NCBI GenBank assembly: GCA_003260075.1
Contig: QLIY01000057.1
Span: 1 to 64,000 of the forward strand
Source: Phallusia mammillata
Lineage: Eukaryota; Chordata; Ascidiacea; Phlebobranchia; Ascidiidae
Reading direction: 5' to 3'
Length of the DNA stretch: 64,000 bases
Positions 25,801 through 37,298 of the stretch are shown piece by piece (the stretch's first letter is position 1; the number at the start of each line of letters is the position of its first letter). The position numbers were made by a program, and so were the translations under genes. The notes beneath the pieces were generated by a model. It was not told the origin of the DNA and did not search any database. It saw nothing but the letters and a program-made list of their open reading frames with translations.

Positions 25801-28800
25801 AAGTATGCATTAAACCAAAACAAATTTTTAGTCAAATACAATTACCCTAACAAAACGCATGTAACCTACACCCAAAAGGCCACGGCGCCTTTATTAAAAA
25901 CCCGCGGTTCCGCAACAGGGCAGATTTCAAACTGCGCAATAATTACGAACCCGGTGGCAAAGGCTTAAATCTGTCTGATACGAAGCACCGGGATTTAAGC
26001 GCTGTGAGCACAAACGGTTGCTTTGTCGTCCAGGTTCGGCGCGACTCGGTCACTGACGTAATGATTAGTTTTCGCACAGGCGTACGCCGCGTGGCTCTGT
26101 TGTATGTTTTCGTCAACAAAGCCTACCTGCTTCTTCTGCCGTCAGTGTGAAGCGAGCGCAAGTCGGAAGTTGCTGCCCAGCGGGATTATGATGGGTTGCG
26201 CCAAAACAAATATGACCAAGCGGGAGCCTGCTTCCTACGCTATTACTACAGAAAAAAGATGGGTTCGTATTTAAACGAACAGATTTAGTTAAATTGAATG
26301 TAGTTTTCATCGCATTTACAATGTATAGCTGGTTGGACTGATTTATTTGATAAAAGTGAGTTATACTTTCAGACAGCCGTTCTGGTTAGTTTCTTGCCCA
26401 CGGTGCCAAGAATGTTCAAATGAAGTAATTACCTCGTCAGTATTGAACCATAAAGACGTATCTACACAGAAAATTTATCATCATAATCAGACTGTAGCTA
26501 TGCAACACAAGTTTTCTTTCGTCGAAATGCGAAATCCATCGCGTTTGCATTAGCAAATCGATAAAGCAATACGCCACGATAATTGATGAAGTGCATAATA
26601 GCGGTCGGTTGCGTGGAGAAACGGTGTCGCGGTGCAGTGGGAATAGATTTCAATGCAAGACTTAGTCAAGGAAACAGCGTTTTCTGTCACGATTGGTGAA
26701 GTGAAACAAGAATCAGCGAGTTTTTCGCAGGGCAAGGTAGATCTGTTGACAGGTGGAAAAACTGCAGTGGCGACGAAGCGTGTAAAGGCGAGATCCCGAA
26801 AACAACAGTTGAAATTAATACAAGCCGCGTTTTTTGCTGCTTTCGACGCTAACGACTGTTGTGTAAAATCGAGTCTTATTATTCTACTTTTTTAAGTTTT
26901 TGTCCGGCTTAAAAGATGTCGAACTATGATTTGTTGGCAATTGATTGAACGTAATATAAAACGTAGAGGAAAACAAAGGTGACAAATACATTTAGTTTTT
27001 TGGGCAACCAACAGACGGGTTGTATTAACATAATGAATCAGTTTAAAACGAATGTCTATAAGGACTGCAGGTACTAGATCTTGGGATTTAACCGTCACAG
27101 TTAAATACATAAATCAACAGATTGTCAACGATATCGATGATCGAAGGGTTGCGCACATATTGAAATAAGAAGCTTACAGACGTAATCGACCTCGATATGG
27201 CGTTCATGTACGCCAATTTGGCAAAACAGCGTAATGAGCTTTGGCATTACGATTGCCAACAAAACGGGCAAAGTGATTCCGATCGCTGTTAGCTTTCCGG
27301 ATTTCGGTGATTGCAAATAGCATTATGGAATATGTGATTGTTAATTGGCGCGTTACTAATACGACGTGGGAGCAAAAATATTTTGACTTCATGTGGAGGG
27401 TCTTGTGTGGCGCACATGAAAACTTAGACTGACATGTTGTTGAAAACAATCTCGCTAGCTGACTGGCTGCTTTAAAGATAAGATTCGATATAATTTTGCA
27501 AGGTTAGGAGTATTTAGAAGTATGCCCATGCTAGACGGATAATATCAAACAGTAGTCTACAAACATTTCTTATCAGAAAGGTGTTTGATGCGTCCACCAC
27601 AGGCGGTTCAGAAGTACGTAAAGCCGGACTGTCTTAGAAGGCGTGTCTTATTGGCGGCAAAAGTAAATATAAACAGTAGAACGCGCGTTCCATCAGTTAG
27701 TTGTCTGTATCTATTCTTGCTGGCAAGCAGAAGGCGCGCGCAGTACTCATGTATGTTTACATTTGTTTGAGAGGATTTTATACGTGGGGGAAATACAAAA
27801 CCCAATCAGTTCGGGGCGAATATTCGGAGAGGAAGTTTATGGTTTTCCCAGTAAGGCGTCGCGAATTACAATGTGCGTAAATGATCGTTAATCTAGACGC
27901 CACAGCAACAATGCCGCGTCAAGGGAACAATGCAGGATGGAACTGCTAACGACCTAATGAAGCAGACGCTATAATTAAGTCACCTTATTGCTTCGCATGA
28001 GAAATAGCGCAATGCATTTTTACGATTCAGAAATAAAAACAGGTCACGTTTTACGATGCTCGATGATTGTGTCAGAAACTTCGAAAAAAATGTTTAGATA
28101 GTTTTTGTGTCGATTATCCAGACTCATATGGCTCAGTGTAATTAGGCAGCCGTAAGAAGAGTGGTTGGCCGTGGCTCACTAGACATTGATTTTCTGTTTC
28201 TACACCGCCACTAAACGCCCAACAAGAGCGATTGGTCAGCCAAAGTAATTGGCTTCTGGCAAATACGCGCAAAATGTGTTGAAGAGATTTGCTTCAAGAC
28301 GACCACGTCGTACGACAGGCGAAAGCGCTTAGATGCGACATGCGAGCTGTTAGGAGGATAAGCTTTGACTGATTGGTTCGACCGTTTATGAGACAAGTTG
28401 GGCAAATACTGTAGGACGAGAGTTACCGAAGGAATCTAATTTAAAACACAGAATGAACAGGCAAAGGTGGTAGTACCCAGGTTGTACAGTTAGTCGTAAT
28501 ACACAAAATCAGTTTGCGGCAAAGTTTTAGCAAATAGTTGTTTTTGATGGACAAAAGCAAATCAATATTCAGTGGCTCTGGAATTGGATGTTTGTCATTT
28601 TAGATTTGAAACGAATTACCTTGCTCTAGCTAACCGCAAAATATCTTGCAGATTTATAACAGTGACGATAAAAACGTGTACAGTGTTAAAGTGTTCTGCA
28701 AGCAAGTTTCACGGGCAACACCATCTTACATAAAAGAAACACGTGAAGACTAAAACGTTTACAAGGTAAGTCGTCAGGAAGTTTGTGGCCATACATATTT

Positions 28801-31062
28801 CCTCTGAATTTTTGTTCAACCATCAATATATAAATTATGTACGTCTTCTATATCCCTATCGTTTATGGCTTAGTTTAAGATATTGAGATAACTTGGTTTG
28901 TTCATGTTATCGGCTGCAGACACATGAGTGACAGGTGACACTACATTAAGCGCATCAGTCTGTTTAACGAAATCACACTGTTTTGTATATTCTTACGTGT
29001 GTGGGTGTAGGCTGTAAAAGATCCGGCTTGCGGTTTATCGTATAATGTGGACAAGTTTATTTTATGTCGGACAGATGAGTCACATGAATTATAGATTCTA
29101 CAATTTTACAAGCATATACTACATGTTATCTAGCTGGGTCGTAGTTCCGCCGAACGGGGCTCGATTTTAACTTCGCGTCTTTGCGCATATTTAAACGGGT
29201 CGTTGGGTCGACGAAAAGCACTTGATCCGGGTGTGCGCGAAACTGAGAAAACAATTAACTCGCACGTTCGAAATTAATATCGTCTTGCGCCGCACGCACG
29301 CAAGTTTCTGGCAAAGTTTAGTTAATGAATAATGCAGCGCCGAATACGTCTCGTTTTAACACAAACAAGCGCGCTGGGAATAAGACGCTGCTCATAAAAA
29401 AGTGCTCTGGGTGGACTTGTGTCATGCTAACACGACCGTTTTCATGTCGGACATGGCGGGAACGATAACGCGATGAGTAACAAACATAAGCTTTTACAAT
29501 CAAAACGTATTACATAAATTTGAAAACGTTCAGTCTCCCAGTTGCGGTCAAGTCACAGGCTGTTGCGCATTAGGGCGCTGTCGTGGAATACGATAAGGGG
29601 TTGCCCAACCACTACCACTGGGCCAGACGGCGAAAGCTTATGTTGCAATTGGTCTGGGGCATTTGCGGCGAGCTGCTTCCTGTCTGTCTTCATGCGCGCC
29701 TTCTCCGCACGCAATGCCCGCTCGTCGGAAACGTACCTTCATCTTCAGCCGCTTACATAGACAAGCTCCACGTGCCGAAGGGGCAGCGTCAATGGGAGCC
29801 TAAGCGTTATAAATATAGCAAAGGTGGCATATACAAGCTGATCGGCATGTTTTCATTTGTTCGAAGTGGGTGGTCCGCTTCGGGTCGTTCCGAGGCGTCA
29901 AAGGATCGCGCGTTTGCATGTCGGGTTCGCATTTTCTGGACTGACTCACCGCAAGGCTAAACGATAATGTACGAAGTGTACCAAGCGGCGCGTGACAAGC
30001 TGCGGCCGTCAACCATCGCACGGCAACGAGTAACCGTTTAAAAAACAACCGGTCCAAAAACGCGAATGTAACGCGCTCTTCCACAATTAGCTATTTCACA
30101 AGCAAACCGTAGATATAAGATTTTTTTTACACCGCACAATTCTATGGGCAAAAGTCAGTAATTCCGAAGCTTTAAAAACTAACAATGCGAAAATCGGCAC
30201 TTTCCCAGTGTCGATTTCTAACATTACGCACTGGGCTGGTGAAATGTCACAAAGGGGAAAGAGATTTTTGACCATGTTGTGCGTCACTCGCCGATCTGTG
30301 ACGGGTTTAACATTACCCCTACCCTGGGCCCTCGACGATTCGGTGTAAAGCTCTTGAATGTTGGGATCCAGTGGCGCATCGAACAGACCTTACCTTAACA
30401 GTACATCGAGCAAATAAATTAACATTACCGATAAGGCGCGCCGTAACTTTTTGGCCTTGTGCGTTTTACAAATTGACCACATTGTTTGCCGTGTAAGATG
30501 TTGTGGCACACCTTGGGAAGAAAAACGTTGCTTATCAGCCCCCGCCCAGCTCTCCCAGCTCTCAGCAAGTCTCTTTTCAGTTGAGGGTGACCACGACATG
30601 TTTTCACCCATAACAGGCCCCAGCGTGACGGAGCGTAGCTGTGGTTTCAGATTACTGTGGCTAGATGAGGTGGAGCGCATCGCGCATGTAACCCCACTGT
30701 GGGAACCAGCACGGAGCTGGGCCCGCGACGCACCCCAGTAAACACCGAGCGAGTTTGGCGCGCAACACACTTGAAGCAACTTCGCACGCAAACCTATTAT
30801 TCGCGCCTCAGTTTATAATCTTGCCGTTTTCGGCGCTGCTCAGTGCAATTTTTAGCAGTGGCGATTGGATACGCACCACAGAGCTCTCGAGCGTTTTCAT
30901 TCAGTGCCCTGGGCTCGCCCTGCCGTGGAAACAAAGCCGAGGTTGAAATTTAGGCGATTAGCTTTCACGTTGGCACGTTGTGGGGACCAAGGGGTCGCGA
31001 AAGGGGGAAGCCTGTTGTGGGACAATCGTGTTTACCGATCATTCTTTTGCAGGGTTGTTGAA
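16860..31062. other. Long gene-free stretch upstream of the protocadherin
   Basis: Fourteen kilobases without an ORF that has splice support, a recognisable domain or a convincing initiation context. It contains a TTTCGGCCGAAA-rich degenerate repeat near 21565-21680 with a related fragment at 23183-23210, and a hammerhead-like motif at 23314-23355. The part from about 30.4 kb on is richer in GC and CpG and probably includes the protocadherin promoter and 5' UTR. An ORF there (30451-30741, plus, 96 codons) matches nothing I recognise. Confidence 0.5.
23314..23355 (+). ncRNA. Hammerhead-ribozyme-like motif
   Basis: The core order is CTGAAGA (23317-23323), stem II GTCC (23325-23328) with GGAC (23341-23344), extended by ACC with GGT around a GTTCT loop, then GAAA (23345-23348) and CGTC (23349-23352). 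GCT (23314-23316) can pair with AGC (23353-23355) as the inner part of stem I. This is the type I hammerhead order, with a very short stem III whose ACGT is self-complementary, as in the dimeric hammerheads of Penelope-like elements. One extra A (23324) lies between the conserved CUGANGA and stem II, so activity is doubtful. Confidence 0.4.
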
Positions 31063-34000
31063 ATGAGTGAGGGCTGGCAGAATTTCGCCTCGGTGGCGCT
31101 GTTGATGACTGCATGGTTCATTACGTCATCGATTGCCTCCCGAGCGTTCACTCAAAGGTTTCATTTAAAGGAAAATTCGCCGACCGGTGAGTAAAGTCTC
31201 TTTGTCTTTTGTTCAGATAAGATACGGAATTACTCAACTCTTTGTCGTCATTGTGTGTACAGGTACAATTGTCGCGGAGCTCGCTGACATTTTAGACACG
31301 AAGATAACGCCAAAAAAGAACTTTCAGCTATTGAGCGAGAAACTGATGACATACGGAACCAAGTCGACCGACAAGCGCAGGTGGATGGCACTCGATGAAA
31401 CCACGGGGACGATAACTCTACAGCGCGAGCTCAACCGCGAGGCTATCTGCGGAGACTTGTCGTCTTGTCTTTTTCAACTCCAGGTCAGTCACGCTCAATT
31501 GAAATCCGTCTCTTGTTTTCTGACGTCCAGCTCTTGAGGTTTAACTCAAACCCTCTCTACCGTAATCAGATCTTTGTGCGAACTGACTTCCGTATGGTGA
31601 ACCTTGAAGTGGAAGTGCTGGACGTCAACGAGCATGCCCCGGCGTTCCCGGTCAAGTACGCGATTGTCAACGTCAGCGAGGAGGCACAGATCGGTGACGT
31701 CATCAGCCTTGATCGGTATCTGGCACGTGATCGCGACGCAGGTTGGTGTTAAAGCAGCGAAACGGACGCCAGCTGAATGCACAGTGCGAATTTTACTTTT
31801 GTGTTTTTCACAGGCAACAACTCTATCATCGTGTATGTGCTGAGCCCCACCAATTATTTTAGCCTTGTTCAGTCAAGCGACGAAACGGGAAGTCCACATC
31901 TGCAGCTCAAAGTCGAACGGTCTCTCGGTAAGTGCACGAGTAAAGCTAACTCACAGAAATCGTAACTCGACACCGAATGTCAAGTGACTGGTGTTTGTGC
32001 TGTGCATCGTCGATAGTCATTTTGCCACAACGATGGATGCAGGAGTGCAGTAGTTTCAGCTTGGGTAAGAATCAGACACGTAAATCGACGCTTAGGCATC
32101 TTCACGGTCAAATTGGTGTGAATGGACGCTGGCTACAGTGTGGCAACGTCATTTCTTTACCAGGCTTTCAAAATCGCGAACCATAATGGGCCAATGCGAA
32201 GCATTGTGAATAGGACACTAACTCCCTAAATTCCGGTACAGATTACGAACGCAAGCCTCTTTTCGATCTTACTCTCAACGCTGAAGACAAGGGCGAGCCA
32301 CGGTTGTCAAGTCAGGTGCCTCTGCAAGTTAGAGTTATTGATGCAAATGACAACAGTCCAAGATTTGACAGCGAGGTACGTAAACCCACAGCAGACATAT
32401 TGTTTGTGTTAATCATATACTACTGTACACCAAGCCCATTGAAGGCGACATACCAAATCAAGTCGCTTTTCCAAGCATTCCCATGTGACAAAATATAGTT
32501 TAGTAATTCATAGGCTTGTTTTTAGGATGTTAAAAATATAAAGAGTTTTACAGATTTTTACAAGTTTTACAAATTTCAGGAATATCCTGTGGTGCTGCGA
32601 GAGAACCTTGAACCCGGATACGTTATCACCCGCGTTCAGGCAAGAGACCCTGATTCCGGTGCTTCGGGAACAGTGAGATATTTTCTCGCCACAAGAAACC
32701 CCGAATCTGTGCATCGAATCGTTGCCGTTAATGAAGTCACCGGAGAGGTGACGCTCAAAAGCGAACTGGACAGAGAGTCAAACGACAAGTGAGAATTGTT
32801 TTAACATTGCACACAAGCGTCTGAGTATGCGTTTCAATATACTGACTGTTTAACGTTGCCTTTGCAGAACTATAATCTACATCGAAGCCAGGGATTTGGG
32901 AGAAAGAGTACAGAAGCTTGGCCGAACACGACTTGTACTCCATGTTGGGGATGTTAACGACAACGCTCCAGTTATTAGTATCAGCTACATAGCGCCATCT
33001 GATGGAAATATAGGTAAATAATTATATCAGTGGTATGGTTCACCAGCAACTTTTGCCTTTACCTTAAGACTTATCCTTTTATATTTGTTTTTTAGTGTTT
33101 GTTTCTGAAACATCACCCAACCCGACGTATTTTGCGTACGTAAGCGCCAAAGACGCCGATTTTGATATCAACGGTTTGGTAGACATAGAAATCAAAAACG
33201 TTGTAACAGTTGTGCCAACCGAATCGACTCCCGAAACAACATTGGCAAGCCAACATGCCGATGCCCTGGACACATTCGTACTGAATAAAAATGGATTTCT
33301 AGGCATCAGTAAAATGCTGGACAGGGAGGTCACGGAGAGATACACTATTACATTACAAGCCTGTGACCAAGGAAAAGATCAACAGTAAGTTTAAGACGTG
33401 ATAATAGCTATGTTAAATTGTATCAGGTTTTATACACGTTTCGTTTGTTTAGATGCTCTTACGAACAGTTGGATGTTGTTGTGATGGACGAGAACGACCA
33501 CGCCCCTCAATTTAGCCAATCAGAGGTTAATGTAACCATTGCTGAGAATGCATCTGTCGGAAGTGTGATAACAACCATAACAGCTACTGACGGTGACAAT
33601 GTAAATCTTCCAGCACTTAAACTTAACGAGGTATACAACAACGAAGAAACTATATATCTCTACCACAGTGAGCCAAAAAAGACCATTGACTAAAATTCGG
33701 TAACTGTTGTACAGGACGATGAAACGATTTCGTCGACTAATGGCGATTTAAGCTACTCGCTCACTGGAGGTGATGGATCGTTCGCAATCGAACCAAGAAG
33801 TGGGAGTATTAGCCTTGTAAGATCAATTGACAGAGAGCAATATTCACAATGGACGGTAAGACAAAAGTGAATAGGTTATCGCCTAAGGCTAAACCCGTCT
33901 GTTATTTGAAATTAATATAGCATGGGTGGCACAAAAAAGTAAACAAATACAAAATGTAGGCTAAACATGTTCCCATTAAACAGTACAGTAATTCGGTATT

Positions 34001-36531
34001 TCTAAACTTTACAGATAACTGTGACGGCTACGGACGGCGGAGGTCAGAAAGCAATGTGCACATTAAACGTGTTCGTGACAGACGTTAACGACAACACACC
34101 CCAATTCACCAACCCAGTGAACGACGACCTGACGATATACGCGACTATTGTGCGTGATGACATTATTACACGCATGCAGGCTGTGGATTACGATCTCGGT
34201 ATTAACGGCGAGATGAAGTTTAGTTTGGTGACTGTGGACGGTATTCAACAAACAGGCCACGTTAACACCTCACTCTTTGTTCTCAACTCTACAAATGGGG
34301 ACCTACGCCTAAACATGAGCAGTCCATTGCTACGCTCAAGTCTCGGCCCACATAGCATCGTCATACAGGTGCGTTTGCTTTTAAGCTTTAACAAAAAGTC
34401 AGACAATGCGGTTTTGTGCTTTAGTGCAACTAAAAAGCCGCATCATCTGCTTACTATGGTAACACCTATGAGTACATAATAAACCATGATATTTTGCAAA
34501 ACAAAATTCGGTTAAAAATAATCATAGGCAGTGTTTTTTTAAGCCGAAACGGTCCCCCAAATTTCTCCAGCGGTTTCCCAAAATTTGGACTTGCAATTCG
34601 TTTAAGCAAATATGGCTATTTTGGGTATTTAAATGAAACACTTGCGGTCTCTTAAAACTACTTAGCGGTCACCCAAACCAAACCTTAAAAAAAACCTGAT
34701 CATAGGGCATGTAAACCTAAGTAAACCACACCAAACCTAATATAACTAACCTGCATTCCACATTTCTTCAGGTACGTGATGGTGGAAAGCCAACAAGAAA
34801 GAGCGAACGACGAATGACAGTGATCATCACCGATAAACTTACTCTGCCCACCATGCCAACCGTTTCGGACAAGGCTTCGTTATTCAAATCAGATTCGTCG
34901 TTTCTCATTATAATCGTGGCTCTCTCTTCTGCTCTTGTGCTTCTTATCATTGTTTCTGCAGCCATCGCATGCAAATGTAGAAAAGAAAATAAGGTACGAT
35001 TCCAAAACCAATCACGATGCCCCCCCCCCTGCTCTTGTGCTTCTTATCATTGTTTCTGCAGCCATCGCATGCAAATGCAGAAAAGAAAATAAGGTACGAT
35101 CCCAAAACCAATCATGATAAAAAAGCACATATGTTACAAACTAAACGTGTCTATTTTCAACTAACAAATCGAGTTACATTTTTTTTAAAACAAAAACCTA
35201 ATCCTTAAATTTGAAAAAAATCTAATTTTGTAATTCGCTTGCAGAAAGTGCGAACGTACAGTTGCAGTAAGGCTCATGAAGACCGACGTAGCTCAGTAAA
35301 ACTCATTGATGAAAACGCTACCACCTTGCCTCGTACAACATCGAAAGAAAGCCTAAAAGGAAGCATCGCGTGGAGCCAAACATCAAATAAAAGGTAATAA
35401 ACGTTGAATTTACGGCACGCCCTTTTCATTCAATGCGCACCAAAAAGACACCAATGTTTTCCAATGAATCGAATCATTAACCTTTTTTGTTCGACAGACA
35501 ACATTCCCAAACGTACGATTCGACAACCGACGTTACAAATTTATCCCGCAGTGATGCTGTCATGTCACATCAGTTTACATCTTCTGGGGCAAGCCTAAAT
35601 AACCCAAGCAACTCACGACAGGTATACACCACAACCATGAGTCAGCAAAATTAAACACTGCAGATCTCCTATTAGATATTTAACAATAACAATATTACAA
35701 CAACACTTTTTTGTATTAGGTTGACTCTACCTGCGTCATTAAGTCCCGTCCTCTTGCGTCATCATCGCAACTCGAAGGCGACAGCGGACACGGCGACAGT
35801 GATCCTGACGTCACAAGCGGAGACATCTCATTTGAACAAGGTAACTAGAGACAGACACGTTCAACTTTAAATCATGTTTTGTTTAGGCCATGTATAAAAC
35901 GGTCACTACTTCACAGCAATCAATTGTTTGTTTGTTTTTCAATAAAAAAAAAGTAATAAAAATGTTTGTTTTAGGCTTTTCGCGACAAAGAAAACCGTCT
36001 GAATTAAGCTCCGTTGACGGAATGTACATTCATAACGAAAGTCTCGGACCGCATTGCAACAAACAATGTCTTGAGCTGGGACACAGCGATACCTGCTGGA
36101 TGCCGACGACTACAGAAGGTAAGTTATACAAAATAAAATTGCAGTGATAACGTTTTCAACAACATACAGACAAGCAATGTGAATAGAAATTAACACTGAT
36201 ATTGTATTTTATAGACAACCCAAGCAACTTTCTGGAAATACGCACACCCGCCAGCACCGAGTTATCAGAAAAGTCGGGAAATCTTGAACCGATTCCCGAG
36301 ACTCAACCAGTGCGCTCTTTCTGGGCCCACGTTAGTTCACAGTCAACAATGAGTTCGATATACTCCAGCGTTTCACCGACTCTGTACGCCACCCCCAATC
36401 ACGATACCTACGCCGACCCGCGTCACGTAATGCTCGAGACGCGCTTTTCGGTGAGAAATGCGAACGCACGGAACAACTCAACCACCGACAGTATTACGAC
36501 AGGATATGTCACCGAGCCTGAAATCATTTAA
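31063..36531 (+). CDS. Protocadherin with six cadherin repeats, delta-protocadherin-like tail
   Basis: Homophilic cell-adhesion receptor of the plasma membrane. Seventeen coding exons: 31063-31186, 31263-31483, 31570-31741, 31814-31927, 32242-32375, 32580-32788, 32868-33013, 33096-33384, 33453-33630, 33715-33855, 34015-34368, 34772-34993, 35245-35393, 35498-35621, 35720-35840, 35975-36118, 36215-36531. All sites are GT-AG and the frame is continuous (3159 bases, 1052 aa). The start gives a signal peptide (about 1-29). Six extracellular cadherin domains end in calcium-binding motifs DVNEHAP (133-139), DANDNSP (244-250), DVNDNAP (353-359), DENDHAP (482-488) and DVNDNTP (599-605), with EC6 reaching about 716. 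The membrane segment is about 738-761. The tail carries GHSDTCWMP (935-943), the CM2-type motif of delta protocadherins. Exon 3 could instead start further upstream in the same frame. An ATTAAA lies at 36542-36547. Confidence 0.93.
34529..34698. mobile_element. Small hAT-type MITE in a protocadherin intron
   Basis: A 170-base element with ends CAGTGTTTTTTTAAG and CTTAAAAAAAACCTG, flanked by a perfect 8-base duplication atcatagg (34521-34528 and 34699-34706). It lies in the intron between coding exons 11 and 12. Confidence 0.85.
35018..35101. other. Poly-C run and duplicated piece of the membrane-segment exon
   Basis: After a poly-C run (the reverse-strand form of the G runs elsewhere) the sequence repeats the last part of coding exon 12 and its donor (about 34927-34999) with a few single-base differences. 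It is best read as an assembly duplication, not a second exon: using both would repeat half the membrane segment. Confidence 0.7.
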
Positions 36532-37091
36532 CTATTATCGCATTAAAATTATTTGTGTTTTATAGCTCACCTAAACTGTTGTCTTTTGTTTGTTATTTTC
36601 GCTTTAGGTTAAGCAGTATTATTTCTACATATTCCACTACAAGAAATAATATATCGCATGTATTTACGTTCGACTTCAAGAGTTCATAGTTTCTTTAGCG
36701 TCGACACATGCAGCGTTACCTTTCGTGTTTCTTTTATGCTGTGTTACCAGCCGCACTGTGTCTTTACCATTGTGTTTACCAAATACATATTTGAACATAG
36801 CGGGATTTTAATGCGAGCAGAACAGGATTACATCCAAAAGAACAGCTGTGTGAGAATATTCGTATCAATGTGACAAAAGTATATTCAGACAGAAAGATTA
36901 TTAGAAGAGGAATAGCCAGTCATTGACATAATAGCTGTCACAATTGGTCATTAAATTATCGCTTGACAATACAGAAAGATGCACAGAAATCTAGGTTCGC
37001 ACAGACACAATCTGTCATTAGTCAGAGAAGCGAACGTCAGTATTTCGAGTCGACAACTTAATTTTGATTGGAGGCTTTGCGGTAAAAGGGA

Positions 37092-37292
37092 ATGGCGTCA
37101 GACGAAGATTTCGAAATTGACTTCCCATCGGAATACAACTCAACCTACAATCAACAAACAATCATCGAAGAGCAAATAAAATTAGAGAGGTGTTATGCGA
37201 CCCACTTTCCACAAGCAAATATAGATTCGGCACTTTATGACTTCCACCTCAGTGTGGAGTGTCTCAGTTGCCCTATACCGCTATTTGACTGA
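37092..37292 (+). CDS. Small ORF ending 6 bases before gene A's ATG (66 aa)
   Basis: An ATG-initiated ORF of 66 codons, acidic at the N-terminus (MASDEDFEIDFPSEYNSTY), with no family I recognise. Its TGA (37290-37292) is followed by agcagt and then the ATG of gene A at 37299. It may be an upstream ORF in gene A's leader, or the first cistron of a tight operon in which the AG at 37296-37297 would serve as a spliced-leader acceptor. Ciona operons are known for almost no intercistronic spacing. It could also be chance. Confidence 0.35.
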   Translation: MASDEDFEIDFPSEYNSTYNQQTIIEEQIKLERCYATHFPQANIDSALYDFHLSVECLSCPIPLFD

Positions 37293-37298
37293 AGCAGT

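Noticed and set aside
30390..30791. Overlapping 133-codon minus and 96-codon plus frames before the protocadherin
   Set aside because: The region is GC-rich and open on both strands by composition. It is more likely promoter or 5' UTR of the protocadherin.
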